Below are positions 7,476 through 22,400 of a stretch of 64,000 nt of DNA, piece by piece (position 1 is the first letter of the stretch; every line of letters begins with the position of its first letter). Under the pieces are notes generated by a model. It searched no databases and was not told where the DNA came from. It saw nothing but the letters and a program-made list of their open reading frames with translations. Origin of the DNA: CAYRVX01 sp964427875 (GTDB taxonomy: Bacteria; Planctomycetota; Phycisphaerae; SM23-33). Location: contig CAYRVX010000007.1 of assembly GCA_964427875.1 (NCBI GenBank), positions 1-64,000 on the forward strand, written 5' to 3'. Made by a program: the position numbers and the translations under genes.

Positions 7476-10400
7476 ATGTCTCGGAAGGTCACTATCGTTA
7501 TTGGCATGGTGTGCGCCGGGTTGCTGGCAACCTCGAACGTCTCCGGGCAGCCGACGACCTGGGACGGCACCTTCAGTGAGGAGTGGAACGACCCGCTCAA
7601 CTGGACGGCCGGGGTACCCACCAACACCACCAACGCCGTCTTTGACGGGTCGGGCGACAGGCTGAGCGCCGACATCGGCGCCATCGGCGGCGACGCCAAC
7701 GTGCTGGACTTCACGGCCGGAGGGCACACTATCTTTGGCACCGGCGTGCTCTCGCTGTCCAGCCAGTTGCGCAACCTCGCCGGGGAGAACACCATCTCCG
7801 CGGCCATCTCGGGCGCCAGCACCGGTATCATCGTCTCGGGCAGCGGCAGCAGGCTGACGCTCAGCGGCGACAACAGCCTCATGACAGGCGCCGTGAACAT
7901 CGGTGCCGGCGCTGAGCTGTACCTGACGACGAACACGTCCGGCGGGACGGGCACGATCAGTCTCGGCGGCGGCAAGCTGCGCCTGGCCGAGAACATGGTC
8001 CCGCCGACGGTCACCAGCCAGGACATCGGCGACGAGATGAATGTGGCCGGGTCGGACATTCCGATCGGCGGTTCGTGGACCGAGGCCGGCGGCAGCATCA
8101 CCGCCGAGGGCCCGGACATCTGGGACGCCGACGACGACTTCCGCTTCGTCTACACCCAGGTCACCGGCGACTTCGACGTCAGCGTCGACGTCACCGGCAT
8201 GCCCGTGACGCACAACGGCTGGCAGAAGGCCGGCATCATGGCCCGGAAGTCGCTCGTGCACAACTCCGAGAACGTCATCATGCTCGTCTCCCGCGACAAC
8301 GGAGTGAACCTCCAGCATCGCGTCAGCGACGGCGCGAGTACCGGGGGCCCGTCCAATAACCGGGATGAGGAGTGGGACACGGCCCAGTCGGTTCGGCTGA
8401 CCCGCGTCGGCGACGTCTTCACGGGGTACTACAAGCACCTCGCCGATACAGCCTGGATCCAGTTGCCCACGGGGGCCACCGATGATCTTGGCGGAGGGGC
8501 GATCTACCTCGGCCTGGCGATGACGTCGCACTCCAACGACAATCTCGGCACGAGCACGTTCGAGAACGCGACGTTGTTTGCTCCCGTCCCCTACATGGCC
8601 TACGGCAGCAACGTGGTCGTTACGGCGGCCGGCTCGGTCATTGAGCTAGAGGGCGGCACACCGGCCGAGATGGGCACGCTGAGCGTCGATCCCACGGCGG
8701 GCGTGACCATCCACGGACCGGGCACCACCTGGGGCGCCGTGACGATTGGCGGCGGCGGGTCGATCGACGCCAACAGCCCGGTGACGGGCATGAGCCTCGG
8801 CATCGGCGGGACCAGCCAGGTGGGCGTTCGGTCCACCTTCACCAGCGACTACGGCCCGGTCAGCGACTCCGCCAGCCCCGCCACGCTGCTCAAGACCGGC
8901 GGCGGGAGGCTGAACATGCTCGACACCACCGGGGCGACCAGCCTGCTTGCCGCCTCGAAGGTCAAGATCCAGCAGGGCACCGTCGCCGCCAAGAGCACCA
9001 GGTCGACCGGTGGCGACAACAGCCTCGGCGACGCGGAGGCCGTCCTCGACGGCGGCGAACTGGAGGTGGAAGGCTACGGGGTCTCCATCATCAACGCGCT
9101 GGCCGCCAGCAGGTACACCGGCGGCTGGGCCGACGACGACCTGCGTCCCTGGGGCGCCTACAGCGACCCGGAGAACGGCGAGACATTCATCGGCACCGCC
9201 CGGCTGGGGTTGACCCCCGTCGAACGCGGCACCGAGACCGGGGAGATCCGGTACCAGCGCAATGCCGAGGGCGGCCGGAGGAACTGGAATGAGCTCTTCC
9301 CGGCCACCGGCGGCGGGGACAACAGCGACTTCCAGGTCTTCTGGACGGGCCAGTTCACGCCGGATGAGGACGGCACGTGGGGGTTCAAGTTCTCGGCGAG
9401 CGATGACCGGTGCTCGTTCTTCCTCGACCGCAACGACAACGGCGTTTTCGATAACCCCGACGACCAGATCAACTGGGACAGCGGCGGCTTCCAGACCGTC
9501 CCGGGCCTGGTCAAGGACCAGACCTACAACATCGCCATCGGCTTCGGCGAGTGGGGCGGCGGGGACAACATTGAAGCCCGCTTCCAACGCCCCAGCGGTG
9601 GGGACACGATCATCGACCCGTCGGCCCAGGCGGGCATGTGGCAGACCTTTGGCGTGGTCGGCGACGCGGACTTCACCAACACGAACGTCTCGGTGACGGG
9701 CGACGGGACGATCAGCGTGATCCACGAGCAGGCCAACTTCGGCAGCCTGACGATGGCCGACGCCAACACGCTGACGCTCGACGGCAGCATCACCTTCACC
9801 GGCACGACCCTCCAGGGCAGCGCGACGCTCGCCCCGATGCGCGGCACGAGCGAGATCGGCCCGATCACCGTTCCGGGCAGCCCGCATACGCTGGCCACGG
9901 CGGCCGGCAGCACCGGCACGCTCAACCTGACCAGCACCGCACCCGGCGCCCGGCCGGACAACCTGAGCACCATCCTCATCCAGGGCGCCACGGTCAGCGC
10001 GATGCTGCGCGACAGCAACAGCTCCCTCGGCGAGGCGAAGGTCAAGATGGACGGCGGGAAGCTGGTCCTGCACACCGACCCCGGCGCGCCCGGCTCGCCC
10101 GCCGACGCGATCGGATACTGGTCGTTCGACAACGTTGCGGGCCCCACCGTCGTCAACGACGGCACGAACGGGACGTACTCCGACGGCACCCTCACGGGCG
10201 GCGCGCTGATCGCCGCCGGCAAGTACAACAACGGCGTGAGCCTCGACGGCATCGCCGCCTACGTTGACGTCGGCAACGACGCCAACCTGAACGTCGGGGC
10301 CGGAGACTGGACCATCGCCGGGTGGGCCAGCTCGACCAAGGTCACCGGCACCGCGGACGCCAATAAGGCCACCTTGTACTGCCACGGAAGCGACCAGGGC

Positions 10401-13400
10401 GGCGGACACCGCATTCAGGTCAGCCTCAACGAGCAGACCGCCGGCAACTGGTCCCTCACCACCGACGACGACGCCTCCAAGGTGCAGGCCAAGTCCACCG
10501 ATGCGATCGGCTCGGGGGAGTGGCACCACGTCGCCGCCATGCGCGACGGGGATCAGATCCGGATCTTCGTCGACGGCGCCCCCGCCGACGCCAGCACCGG
10601 CGTGCCGGGCGGCTACGACCTCTCCGGCATCAACATGAGCAACGCGCGGATCGGGGTCAGCGACAGCACCGGCAGCGGCCTGATCAAGTGGATGCAGGGA
10701 ATGATCGACGAGGTCTATCTCTACAGCCGGGCGCTGAGACTCGAAGAGATCATGGCGCTCATGGACGCCGAGAACGGCTTTGCCAGGCAGGGCCCGGACC
10801 TGACGGACTACGGCACGGAGATCGAGGTCCTCAGCGCGTCGGCCCTGGAGATCGACGGCGGGATCAAGCTCGGCGACATGAAGCTGTATGACACGGGCGT
10901 GCTGGAGGTCATCGGCGAGGGCAGCCTGGTCGTTCCGAGCGTGGAGATCGGCGGCGGCGGCGGGTCGGTGGGCATCAACGCGGCTGCCGGTATCGACGTA
11001 ACCATCAGCCAGTACACCGACATCGTCGCCTGGACGCAGAACACCACGTTCGGCATCGGCGGCGGGGGGAGGGTCATCTTCGACGACTTGGTCGCAGCCA
11101 CCAGCGACGCCAACACGCTCTTCAACGTTACCGCCGGCTCGCTGATCGTCCTGAACGACATGCCGGTGGCGGGCTTCTACCGCAGCACCCTGCCCAAGGC
11201 GGCGTTCCACCTCGACGGCGGGCGGCTGGAATATATCTCCGCCGACGGCAACGACCTGCCGCTGACGAACGCGCTGACGGTGGGCGCCAACGGCGGCACG
11301 CTGTACACCGGCAACGCCGGCGGGCTCGGCGGCGGGGCGATGACGCTGAGCCTCACCGCCCCGATCGACATCACCGGCGGGGTCCTGACGTTCGAGACGG
11401 ACAGCGGGTATGTGATCGACGCCAACGGGCATGAGATCAAAGGCGCCGGCGGCGTGACGCTAACCGGCGGCGGGCGACTGCATCTCCTCACTGGCGATGC
11501 CAACTGGACCGGCCCAACGACCGTCGACGGCGGGACGCTCTACCACCTGGTTCCGCTGGACGATACCAGCGGGATCGACGTGCTGAACGGCAAGCTGTTC
11601 TCCGCGAACGTCATCGACATCGCCGGCGACCTGTACGTCGGCCCCGGCGGGGAGATCGACGCCTGGAAACCCGTGACGGTCGGGAACGCCGTGTTCGAGG
11701 GCTCGGCCACTTTCCGCAACGTCTCCACCACCCTGACGACGACCGGGAGCATCATCGTGAACTCCGGCTTGACCACCGTCGGCGGCAAGACGACCACGAC
11801 GCTGCTTCGGGCCAACGGCGGCACGTTCGTCGGGCAGGTCGCGATCGAGGCCAGCGGCGCGGTGGACGCCAACGGCGGGACGATCCGGGCGCTGAACACG
11901 CTGGAGGCCGCAGAGATCCTGGTGCACAACTCCGGCCGCCTGGAGGCCTCCAACGTCATCACGCTTACCACCGGCGACGGCAACGACATCACGCTCGACA
12001 GCGGCGGCATCCTGACCGCCAAGCACGCCGGCGCCCTGTCGACGCTGCCGGACTTCCACGTCGGCCCGCTGGGCCGGCTGAGCCTGGCCGTGCCGCAGAC
12101 CGCCATCCCGGTCATCACGGTCCAGACCGGCGGCATGATCGACGGCAACATGACCGGGGCGGTCTACTCCGGCGCCGGCCAGAACGTCGTCTTCCAGAAC
12201 AACGCCGTCTACGGCGGCGTCCCCGGCAACGACCCGAACACCAACGACCTCGGGCCCCTGCCGCCGACGGGCGTGCGCCTGATGCGGGCGATCCTCGGCG
12301 GAAGCAGCGGAGAGATCATCCCCGTCGGCGACGACGCCAACGCCGCAACGATCGACGACATCTACTTCGGGGCCACCTACGGGCCGTGGACGACGGCGCA
12401 GTTCATCGGCACGCTGAACGTGAACAACGTCGCCTTGGTGGACATCCCCCTCATGGGGCGCGACGAGACGCTCGACAGCACCGCCACGTTCAACGTGATG
12501 AACCCCGCCAGCGAGGTCCGATTCACCGGCGCAGGCAGCCTGACGATCCCCACCCCCATCAGTGGCACGGCGAAGTTCTTCAGCCGGCTCGACGAGCCGC
12601 CGACCGGGACCCCGCAGTTCACCGACGACCCGACGCTGACGCTGGCCGACGGGGCGGTCGCCGGCGGGCAGATCTGGTCCGTCGCCAACGGCGTGGTGAA
12701 CGTCCAGAGCGACGACACGTTCGACTCCAACCAGGACGGCCTGGTCCTCCTGGACGGGGCCCTGTGGGATATGCACAGCCCCGACCGCCGGGTGAACCAC
12801 GGCAGGATCACCCTCGGCACCGGCTCGATGACGCGGATCCACGACCGGGACGACCGCTTCAACCAGGACACCAACGACGTGATCTGGACCTTCCAGCCGG
12901 GCGCCCGCGTGATCTTCCGCAAGGAGAACGTGGACATGGTGGGCCTGAACTGGCCGACCAACGCCCTGTACATCTTCGATAACGAAGGCACCAACAACTC
13001 CTGGAAGTACGACCGCCCGTTCCTGATCTCCGACGGCGGCGGCTGGATCGGCCGCCAGGGCGGCAACACGGGCTTCGACGGCGGGCAGGACGCCGATGGA
13101 AACGACAACCACGGCGGCCCGCAGGCGGCCCTCGGCGCCCAGGTGGGCGACACGGTCACCATCGCCGTCCCGTTCGAGCCGGGCAACCCCGGCAACCGGG
13201 ACACGCGGAGCTTCTACATCCGCGACGCGTTCGACCTGCGGTTCCAGGAAGACGCCAACTACGCACTGAACCTGAACATCGGCGATCCCGAGCCGATGCT
13301 CACCGTCATCGGCAACAACGACGCCACGCTCGTGGACACCCTCATGAGCGGGCGGCTGAACGTCGAGTGCAGCTTCCTCGTCGGCGACGTGTACCACCAT

Positions 13401-16400
13401 TCCGGTTACGTCAACTTCGAGATGGGCCGCGCCGACTCGACTCGCGTCGACGACCTGGTCCAGGTCCTCCGCATCGACGACTACTGGGGCGGCGGCGGAT
13501 ACGACACCCGCACGGGCGCCCACGAGGGCGCGGACGTGGCCTTCCGCCAGATCGCCAACTTCAACGCCGGCGGACAGAGGAGCATTCGCGGCAAGATCTA
13601 CTGGCACGGCGAGGAGATGTGGATCGACAGCGACCAGTACTTCAAGGACGCCTTCCACACCACCGACCCGAACCAGATGTTCGCCGAGGAGATCTGCATC
13701 GGCTCGGCGTCGCGTTTCTCGTTCGCCTTCGACCGGGCCAGTCAGTCGGGCCCGTGGGGCAACGTGCGGATCATCCCCCAGCCGTTCCGCATGCAGGCGG
13801 CCGACGGGAACACGCCGCACTGGGGCTGGAACTTCAAGCCGCGTCGCGCTGGCGGCAGCGGGTCGCAGAACACCTACTTCCCGAACTTCGTGATGGAAGA
13901 GGGCTCGGTCCTGGCCCCGCGGTCCGATAACAGCCGCTTCGGCTTCGACCTGACCTTCGAGGGCGACGCGTCCGTCGTCCGCAGGGACAACGACGCCAAC
14001 TACGTGGAAGACACGTATGACTGGTGGTACATCAACGACATGCGCGTGGCGGAGGGCTTCGGCCCGGCGGTCACCGCGACGATCGGCGAGATGAACCAGA
14101 GCAACGCGGAGCTGCGTGTGTACGGCCAGTTGGGCGACGCCAACGGCGACATGACGCTCAACCTCGTCCGTGGCGTCCTGAGGTTCTACGAGTGGTCGGA
14201 CCTGGCCCCGAACACGATCATCAATCACCTCGGCGACGACGGCTTCGGCGCCGGCGCCGACGGGTACATCGAGATCTTCAACGGCAAGTACGGCGATCAG
14301 GGCGACCCGAACCGGTTCGTCAACAACGGCACGATGCGGATCGGCGGCGGGCAGGACATCCGGCTGCGAATCACCCGCGACAACGCCCCCGGCGACGTGC
14401 CGTACGTCCACGAGTTGAACAGCCGCGTCGAGATCGTCCCCGACGGCGACGCCGACTCCATTGACGGCTACGTCCAGGCCCAACGCGAGGGCGGCAACCA
14501 GCGCCGCCCGTTCGGCTTCTACACCAACGTCCACGTCCTGGAGAACGCCAGGGTCCGCTTCGAGAGGCACAACGAGACGGAGATCCTGGCCAACCTCTTC
14601 ATGGACGGCAACGGCTTCATCCGGCTCAACAGCGACGGCGACTGCCACATCGGGAACATCACCGGCCCGGGCACGGCGACCTTCGAGGGCGGCGACCGGA
14701 CCCGCATCGTCGGCGTGGTGGACGCCAACATCGTCTGGAACAGCAGCGACTGGGTGGAGCTGACCAACGACCAGGACGGCGACTTCCAGTCCAACGGCCT
14801 GGACCTCGGCTTCGGCGCCGGCTTCAGCATGACGCCCGGCCACTCCTTCACGATCCTCCGGAACAGGGCGGAGCTGCGGACCAACGCCGGGACGGGCATC
14901 ACCTGGAACGCCCAGGGCGGCCGCATCGACATCGGCTACGAGTTCCCGAACCTGCAAGGGGTGGTGGACCCCCCCTGGATCGCGATGATGGAAGACGACG
15001 CCAACCACACCGTCAACATCAGCAACAACGGCCAGCTTCGCTTCCACCTGAACGACACCAACCCCGACGACGGCGTGGGCACGCGCGAGGACGAACTGCA
15101 CAAGGTCGACTGGGACATCAACGTCTTCAATGCGGACGCCGACCCCGGCACGCGGGACGGCATCATCCGAGCCCACGCGGTCGGCAACGACCACGGCGAC
15201 AACGGTTGGGGCGTGGCACACTTGACGGACCTTCACCTCGATGAAGGCGCCTTCGTCCGCTTCGAAGAGTGGGCCGGCCGCCTCGTCATGGAGCTGACGC
15301 TCGACGGCAACGCCCGGGTCGATCCGGACAACCACCATTCATTCGGCTTCGGCCGGATCGACGGCAACGGCGGGACGCTGACCGTCACCGACAGCGGCGC
15401 GATGTTCATGGGCGAGGTGATCGACACCGACATCGACATCCAGACCGGCAACTGGAGCCACTTCGGCCCGATGGGCGCAGGGGCGCCGGGCACCCCGGAC
15501 GCCCTCCGCTGGACCGGCGGCGACGACCGCCGCCTCTGGGAGGCGTGGCGCGGCGCCGAGACGATGGTCGGCCCCACGGTCGGCGGCTTCAAGCTCAACG
15601 GCGGAACGGTGTGGGCTGACGGGCACGTGGACATCTGGAACGACCCCAACGGCGGCGTCTTCGACGCCCGCGGCGGCACCGGCAAGCAGTTCCGGATCAT
15701 GCACGGCCGCAACGGCACGCGGGAGAATCCCGTCACGTTCGAGACCCCGCTGGTCATCCACCTCGGCAACAACGACGAGATACGCCCCATGGTCTACCGC
15801 GACGGGGAGAGCGCGCAGAACGGCACCAACTCGTACTACAACAAGCTGACCGCGGAGGTCCACGTCTACAGCAACGGCAACTCCGACACCGGGCAGAACG
15901 ACGTCCGGCTGCGGGGCGACTGGTACGCCGACGGCAACCCCGCCTACAACGAAGAGGCCATCGTCCACTACACCGACCTGAACATCCACGGCTTCGTGAC
16001 GGCCGCGATGAACCGGGACTGGTGCGACATTCTCATGGACGTCACGCTCCACCAGGAAGGCGCTGAGCCAGGCCATCTGTACATCCGGCAGGTCAACGCC
16101 GGCGACGACCATTTCCTGGGCAACGTGTACGGCGAGGGCACGATCACGTACCACGACGACGACGACTTCAGCTTGATCGGCAGGCTGAACCCCAACGTGG
16201 TGTTCAACTTCGACAACACAAGGACCCAGCACGACCGCGTACTCCGCCTGATCGACCAGACCTGGCAGAGCTTCGTCGACGACCGCGGCGGCCAGGCGGG
16301 TCACGACCATGGCGACTACGGCTACGCCGACGGCTTCACGCTCAACGGCAGCACGGTGAACGTCAACATGAGCCGCGTGCAGTTGTGGTGCGACCCGTCG

Positions 16401-19400
16401 GACGCCAACGGCGGGCACATCTGGCTGAACGGCAGGAGCCACGTCGGCGGCAGCGGCAACGCCGCGATGGAGGTCTACTACGGCCGCGACTGGCAGGCCG
16501 GCGGCTCGACGTGGGGCGACTCGAGCGCCGTCGTCCACATCACGCAGGACCGCGGCATCCGGTTCATCGTCCACGACGACGCGACCGAGCAGATCAACAT
16601 GACGTTCCGGGTCGAGCCGGACACCAGGGCCTGGATACGTGCCGACGAGCAGGGCCACGGCGGCGCCGACGGCGTCCTGGTCCTGCCCAACGTGAACCTG
16701 GCCCCCAACTCCGTGCTGGAGACTTGGCGGGACGACAACGTCTATACGGTCATCGGCGGGACTGTCGATGACGGCACCCACCCCGGGCGGATCCACAACC
16801 GCCAGCACGGCGGCCGCGGCTACCTGTACGACTGGGGCGGGGACGGCACGCTGGAGATCGGCGGGACCGAGCACACGCGGATCGTCGGCCGGATCGCCTC
16901 CGGCGGCTTCCAGACCGCCAGCACCGCCGGCGACCACGTGTACTTCACCACCGAGAACTTCGGCGGCACCGAGTACACGGGCGTCCTGGCGGCCGGGCAC
17001 GTCTACTTCGAGGATCCCAACACCGAGGTCCACTTCGACGGCAACTCGACGATCGACGCCGGCATCGTGGACTTCGACGGCCAGCCGCTGTTCTTCCGCG
17101 ACGGCATGGACGCCACGATGGATATGGCCAATCTCAACGTCGATCCGGGCTTCAACGACAACATGAACCTGGACATCGGCACGGCCAACTTCAACACCGA
17201 CATGGACATGCGGAACGTCAACCTGACGGTTGACCTCGGCGTGGTCCGGGCCGAGGTGACGGTCGACGACTGCGTCGGCGGCGGCGACGAGCACTGGCGG
17301 GTGCACGCCGGCGGCCACCTGATCGCACAGGGCGTCGGCTCCCTCGACGGAACGGCCCCGCTGATCGAGCTGATCGGCGGGAGGGCGGATCTCGAGATCG
17401 ACAGCTCCGTGACGCTGCCGGCGGCGGTCAAGGCCACCGGCGTCGGGGCCGAGCCGATCCTCCACGTCACCGGCGCCGGAACCGGCGAGACGGTGACCTT
17501 CCCCTCGCTGCTGCTGGAGGACGACACCGACAACCCGATAATCAGCATCTCCAGCGCCAACGACTACAACGTCGCGTTCGGCTCCACGACGCTGGACTCC
17601 GCCGACCGCGGCCAGATCAACGTCATCACCGCCGGCACCGACGTAGACCTCGGCCCCGTGACGATCACCAGCGGCACGCTGGGCATGGACGCCGTGGCGG
17701 GCGCGATGATCACGGTCGGCCCGCTGGACAGCGGCGGCGACGCGGCGGCGAGGCTGGAGTTCGGCCGCGGCGGGACCTACAGCGGCGGCGGGCTGATCCT
17801 CAGCGACTCCGACCCGAACAAGTGGGCCGGCACGATCTACGTCGACAACGCCACGCTGGTGATCGACTCCAACTTCGACGGCTACGACCAGGGCTACCAC
17901 GACACCGACCCGAACAACCCGAGCATCATCGTCGGGAGGCTCTCCATGGCCCTCGGCACGCGGGCGATCACGAAGGTCACGTACGACAGCACCGTCGAAG
18001 GCATGACGATGCACGAGTACGCCACGCTGGGCCTCCAGCTCAGCAACACGATGAAGGACGTGGTCGGGCCGACCGGCATTCAGGACGTTGCCTACCAGTA
18101 CGGCGATGCCGGCCTGGCCGGCGGGAACCTGATCCTCGACTTCGCCGACATCGACGCGAGCTTCCGGCAGTCCGACGGCAACGGCGGGTCGATGAACATG
18201 ATGCTGATAGAAGACGCCGGTGCCCGTCCCTCCATCGACAGTCCGCTGTACAGCGACCCGACGGGCGTGATCTCCACGCTGGCGGGGGCCAACTACCACG
18301 CCCCGCTGGACCTGATCGGCACGATCCTTCTCGGCGACCCGGACGGTCTGGGCGAGGACTTCGAGATCAGCGGCATCATTGCCGACGGGTGCAGCCCCAT
18401 CGAGGACCTCATGTGGAACGTCCTCGGCGAGCTGATGCCCGGCAAGCTGATCAAGGTCGGCGGTGAGGCCGTCACGCTGAGCCACGCGAACACCTTCACC
18501 GGCGGCGTGGATGCCAACGAAGGGACGCTGGTGATGGCCGACACCCTGGCCCTGGGCGACATCACCGGTCCGGGGCTGAGTCTCCAGGGCGGCACGCTGA
18601 GGATCGCCGCGGCCGACGCGAACTTCGACGCGGCCGCCGGCGGCTACGCCTTCAGCATGACCGACGACAGCACGGTCGAGGTCAACGCCGCGGGCGCTAA
18701 CCTCAAGCCGGTGCTCCTCGGCGACGGCACTCTGGTCATCAACGACCAGATGGTCGGCGCGACGGCCCCGTCGGCCGGCCCGGGCCCCGGCGCCCTGACG
18801 GTCATCAACGTCCCGGACGTCAGCGTCGACTACGTGGTCGGCCTCCAGGGCACGCTCGACGTGCCGGCCAGCGCCACCATCCACGCCATCGAGGACTTCG
18901 GCGCCGCCGACGCCAACACGCTGTTCAACATCGGCGCCGGCCAGACGCTGACCATCGACGACAACGAGACGCTGGACGCCAACCGCATCTGGAACGTCGC
19001 TGGCGGCACGGTTCTGTACAGCGGCGACCTGACGACGACCCACACGCTGCGGAAGGCCGGGGCCGGCACGCTGACGCTGGCCGGTGCCAACAACAGCATC
19101 CCCGACCTGGTGATCGGCACGAGCCCCGGCGGCACGGTGATCGTGACTTCCGCGGGCAAGGTGCCCGACAGCGTCCTGATCGAGGCCGGCAGCCTGTACA
19201 CCGTCCAGAAGGGCGACCACAACTATAACGAGGTGGCGGCGGCCTCGGCGGGCATTGCGGCCCTGTCGGCCGGCTCCAACGCCGCCATCGACTTCTCCGA
19301 CAACACGGCGTACCTCGGCGCCGTGGTCGACTCGACCTACAGCGGCGACCTCACGCCGAGCGCGGCCGGGTACTTCCTCGGCGGCGGCGGCGGGCGGCTG

Positions 19401-22400
19401 ACGGTGGACGACCTGCTGGCGGACACGCCGCTGGCCCCGAACGCCGACGCGGCGCTCGGCTGGGCCGACTCGCACGACAACAACGTCCTGTTCACCGAGG
19501 GCGTGGCCCTGCTGAACGCCGAGAACACGCTGACCGGCAACGTGCAGGTCAACATGGAGACGATCTACCTCAAGAAGGCGTTTGAGAAGGTGGAGTCGGC
19601 CGACGGGAACTGGGTGTGGGTGAATCCCGGCGGCATGCTCGACCTGAACAGCACGGGCGCCCGCGAGGACAACATCAAGGTGAACGGCGGCGCCATCGCC
19701 AACACGGGCGGCACGCTGGACGCCGGCGCCATCCAGAACATGTTCCAGACGGGCGACTACATGATCGGCAGCAACAGCGGCGGCAGCACCGGCTACGGCG
19801 ACGGCGGGTTCGTCCGGCCGGACGCCAATCTGTGGAAGGTCGGCACGGACACGGCCGTCATGCTTGACCCCATCGGCGGAGGCGACTCCAACAACACCTA
19901 CGCCGCGGACGTGGCCGATCCGAACGTGATCCGCGGCCACACGACCATCCAGGGCGGTACGCTGGAGATCTACAACCCCACGAGCCTCGCCTATAGCGGC
20001 GACCTGAACATCCAGAACGGGACGGCCCTCGTGATGAGGAGTGGGGGCAACCTGGATGCCAACGTGTACCTCCAGGGCACGATCGAGATACTGGACGGCA
20101 GCACGCTGAGCATCACCGACGCCAACTGCGAGTTCGTCCTCCAGGACGGCACGTCGTCGTTCCTCGGCGAGGGCGCCACGCTTGACCTCGGCCCGATCTC
20201 CTACCGTCACGCAGGCGGCGGCCACGGCGTTGACGCCACCCGCTTCCTGTACCTCGGGCCGAACACGACGATGCTGACGGCCTACGGCGGCCCCACGGCC
20301 GATGCGGCGGACGGCCCGCAGGACAACGCCCTGATCATCGGCGAGAACGCCAAGGTGCAGTACACCAGCGCCGGCTTCACGCTCCGCGCGATCGGCGAGA
20401 TGCACCGCGGCGCGACGGTACAGTTCGACGTGGCCGTTAACGTCGGCACCGGCGACGAGATGGGACTCAGGTTCAACGTCGATCCGTTCACCGGCGTGGT
20501 CTCGACGTACGACGACCCGTACCACATCGGCGGCGAGGGCGACTACATCCACAGCCCCGACGGGGACAACGGCGCGATCCTCAGCCCGGTCCTGTCGAAC
20601 GGCGACAGCCCGACGGCCTACGTGGAGAAGTTCGGCAGCGGCACGGTCGAGCTCGGCGGGCGGTCCTACCAGCCCGGCCAGTACTCCGCGGCCCCCGACG
20701 TCTATGCCGATTATGGTCGGGCCAGGAAGTTCTACTGGATCGTCTCCGAGGGCACGCTGGCGATGGCGATGGACGCAGACACCGACTCCTCGGCCCTGGG
20801 TGCCACGGCGTACACGTGGCTGAACCCCACGGCGGAAGAAGGCGGCGTGGCGCTGGACCCGAACGTCGGCCACGCGCACCTCGAGGGCATCGAGGTCTTC
20901 AGCGGCGCCGAGCTGCGTTGGGGCGGCACGCAGGGCTTCCTGCCCGAGAGCCGGTGGATCGCCGAAGGCGGCACGGACGAGGACGGCAACGGCTTCGAGC
21001 CCGGCGAGCTGATCCTGCATGACGGCGCGACGCTGAGCGGCAACGCCAACGGCCTGACGCTCGGCTTCACGCAGCAGGTCGGCGACCCGTGCGAAGGCCA
21101 GACGTTCCTGTGCTACCCGACGGTGGCGGGCCCCAAGGCCGACCGGACGCTGAAGCTCAGCGGCAACATCAACTTCCGCAGCGGCATCGAGGTCCTCGGC
21201 GGCGGGACGGTCAGGCTGGAGGTCACCAACGGCACGATCGACCTGTCGGCCGACCTGCCCGGCGCCCTGCCGCTGGATACCACCGTCACGGAGATGGACC
21301 TGACCGCCAGTACGGTGACGGTCCGCAACGACCACAGCGGCATGACGCAGACGAACGTCGGCGAGGGTTCCGAACTGGTGTTCGACGGCAACGCCGCGAC
21401 GGTCTACAACGGCACCGTCTTCAACGACGGGCTGGTAAGGGCCGCCACCGGCGACGTGGATCTCGGCACGACGATGATCGAGAGTTCGCCGACGCTGCCG
21501 GAGACCTGGTACTCCGGCCTGGTGGGAGGCGGCCTGGTCGGCAACATGGACCAGACCACTCCCAACCCGGGCAACATCGGTCTGAGCGCCGGGCCGGAGG
21601 CCGCCTTGCAGGCATTTGGCGGCAACCCCCGCCAGGCGTACGATCCCACGAACCCGTGGCACTACAACGGCCCGCTGGGCGACGGCCTCGGCGACAGCGA
21701 CAACAAGACGATGGTTTACACCGGCCAGATCTGGCTGGACGGCAACAAGAGCTTCGTCGAGCAGATCGACGACCAGACCCGGCTGTGGATCACCGACCCT
21801 AACACGGGCGTCAGGACCCAGGTCCTGAGCAACACGAGCTGGAACGAGGCTTCGGCCGCGATGTACGTGCCGGCCTCCGGCGCCGGGTGGTACGAGTTCG
21901 AGCTCCGCATGAGCAACGGCACGGGCGGCTACGGCTTCTTCAACCAGCAGAACACCGGTGCCGGCGACGCCAACTGGGACGTCGTCGACTTCGGCTTCGG
22001 CATGGCCGACGGCAACACGGGCGGCAGCACGAACGCGCTGGACTACGCCTACCCGGAGGATCCCGACAACATGTCGCTCTTCCGCGCGTGGTATCAGCCG
22101 ATCCTCGGCCGCATCCAGGTGGACGCGAACGCCACGATTTCGCTCGGCGGCTTCACGCACGCCGACCTCGTGACGATCGACGGCAACATGGTGTTCAACG
22201 GCGCGAGTCAGAGTTCGGCCCACGAACTCGTTATCAACGAGGGCGGCCTGCTTGACCTCGGCAGCGCGGCGCTGAACCAGGCCGAGATCGGCGTGATCAG
22301 AGGCACGCTGCGCGGCACCAACGTTGCCGTCTTCGACGACCTGACGATCGAGGGCGCCGGCCCGGTGATCGACCTCGGCACGGGCCTGCTGCGGGCCACG

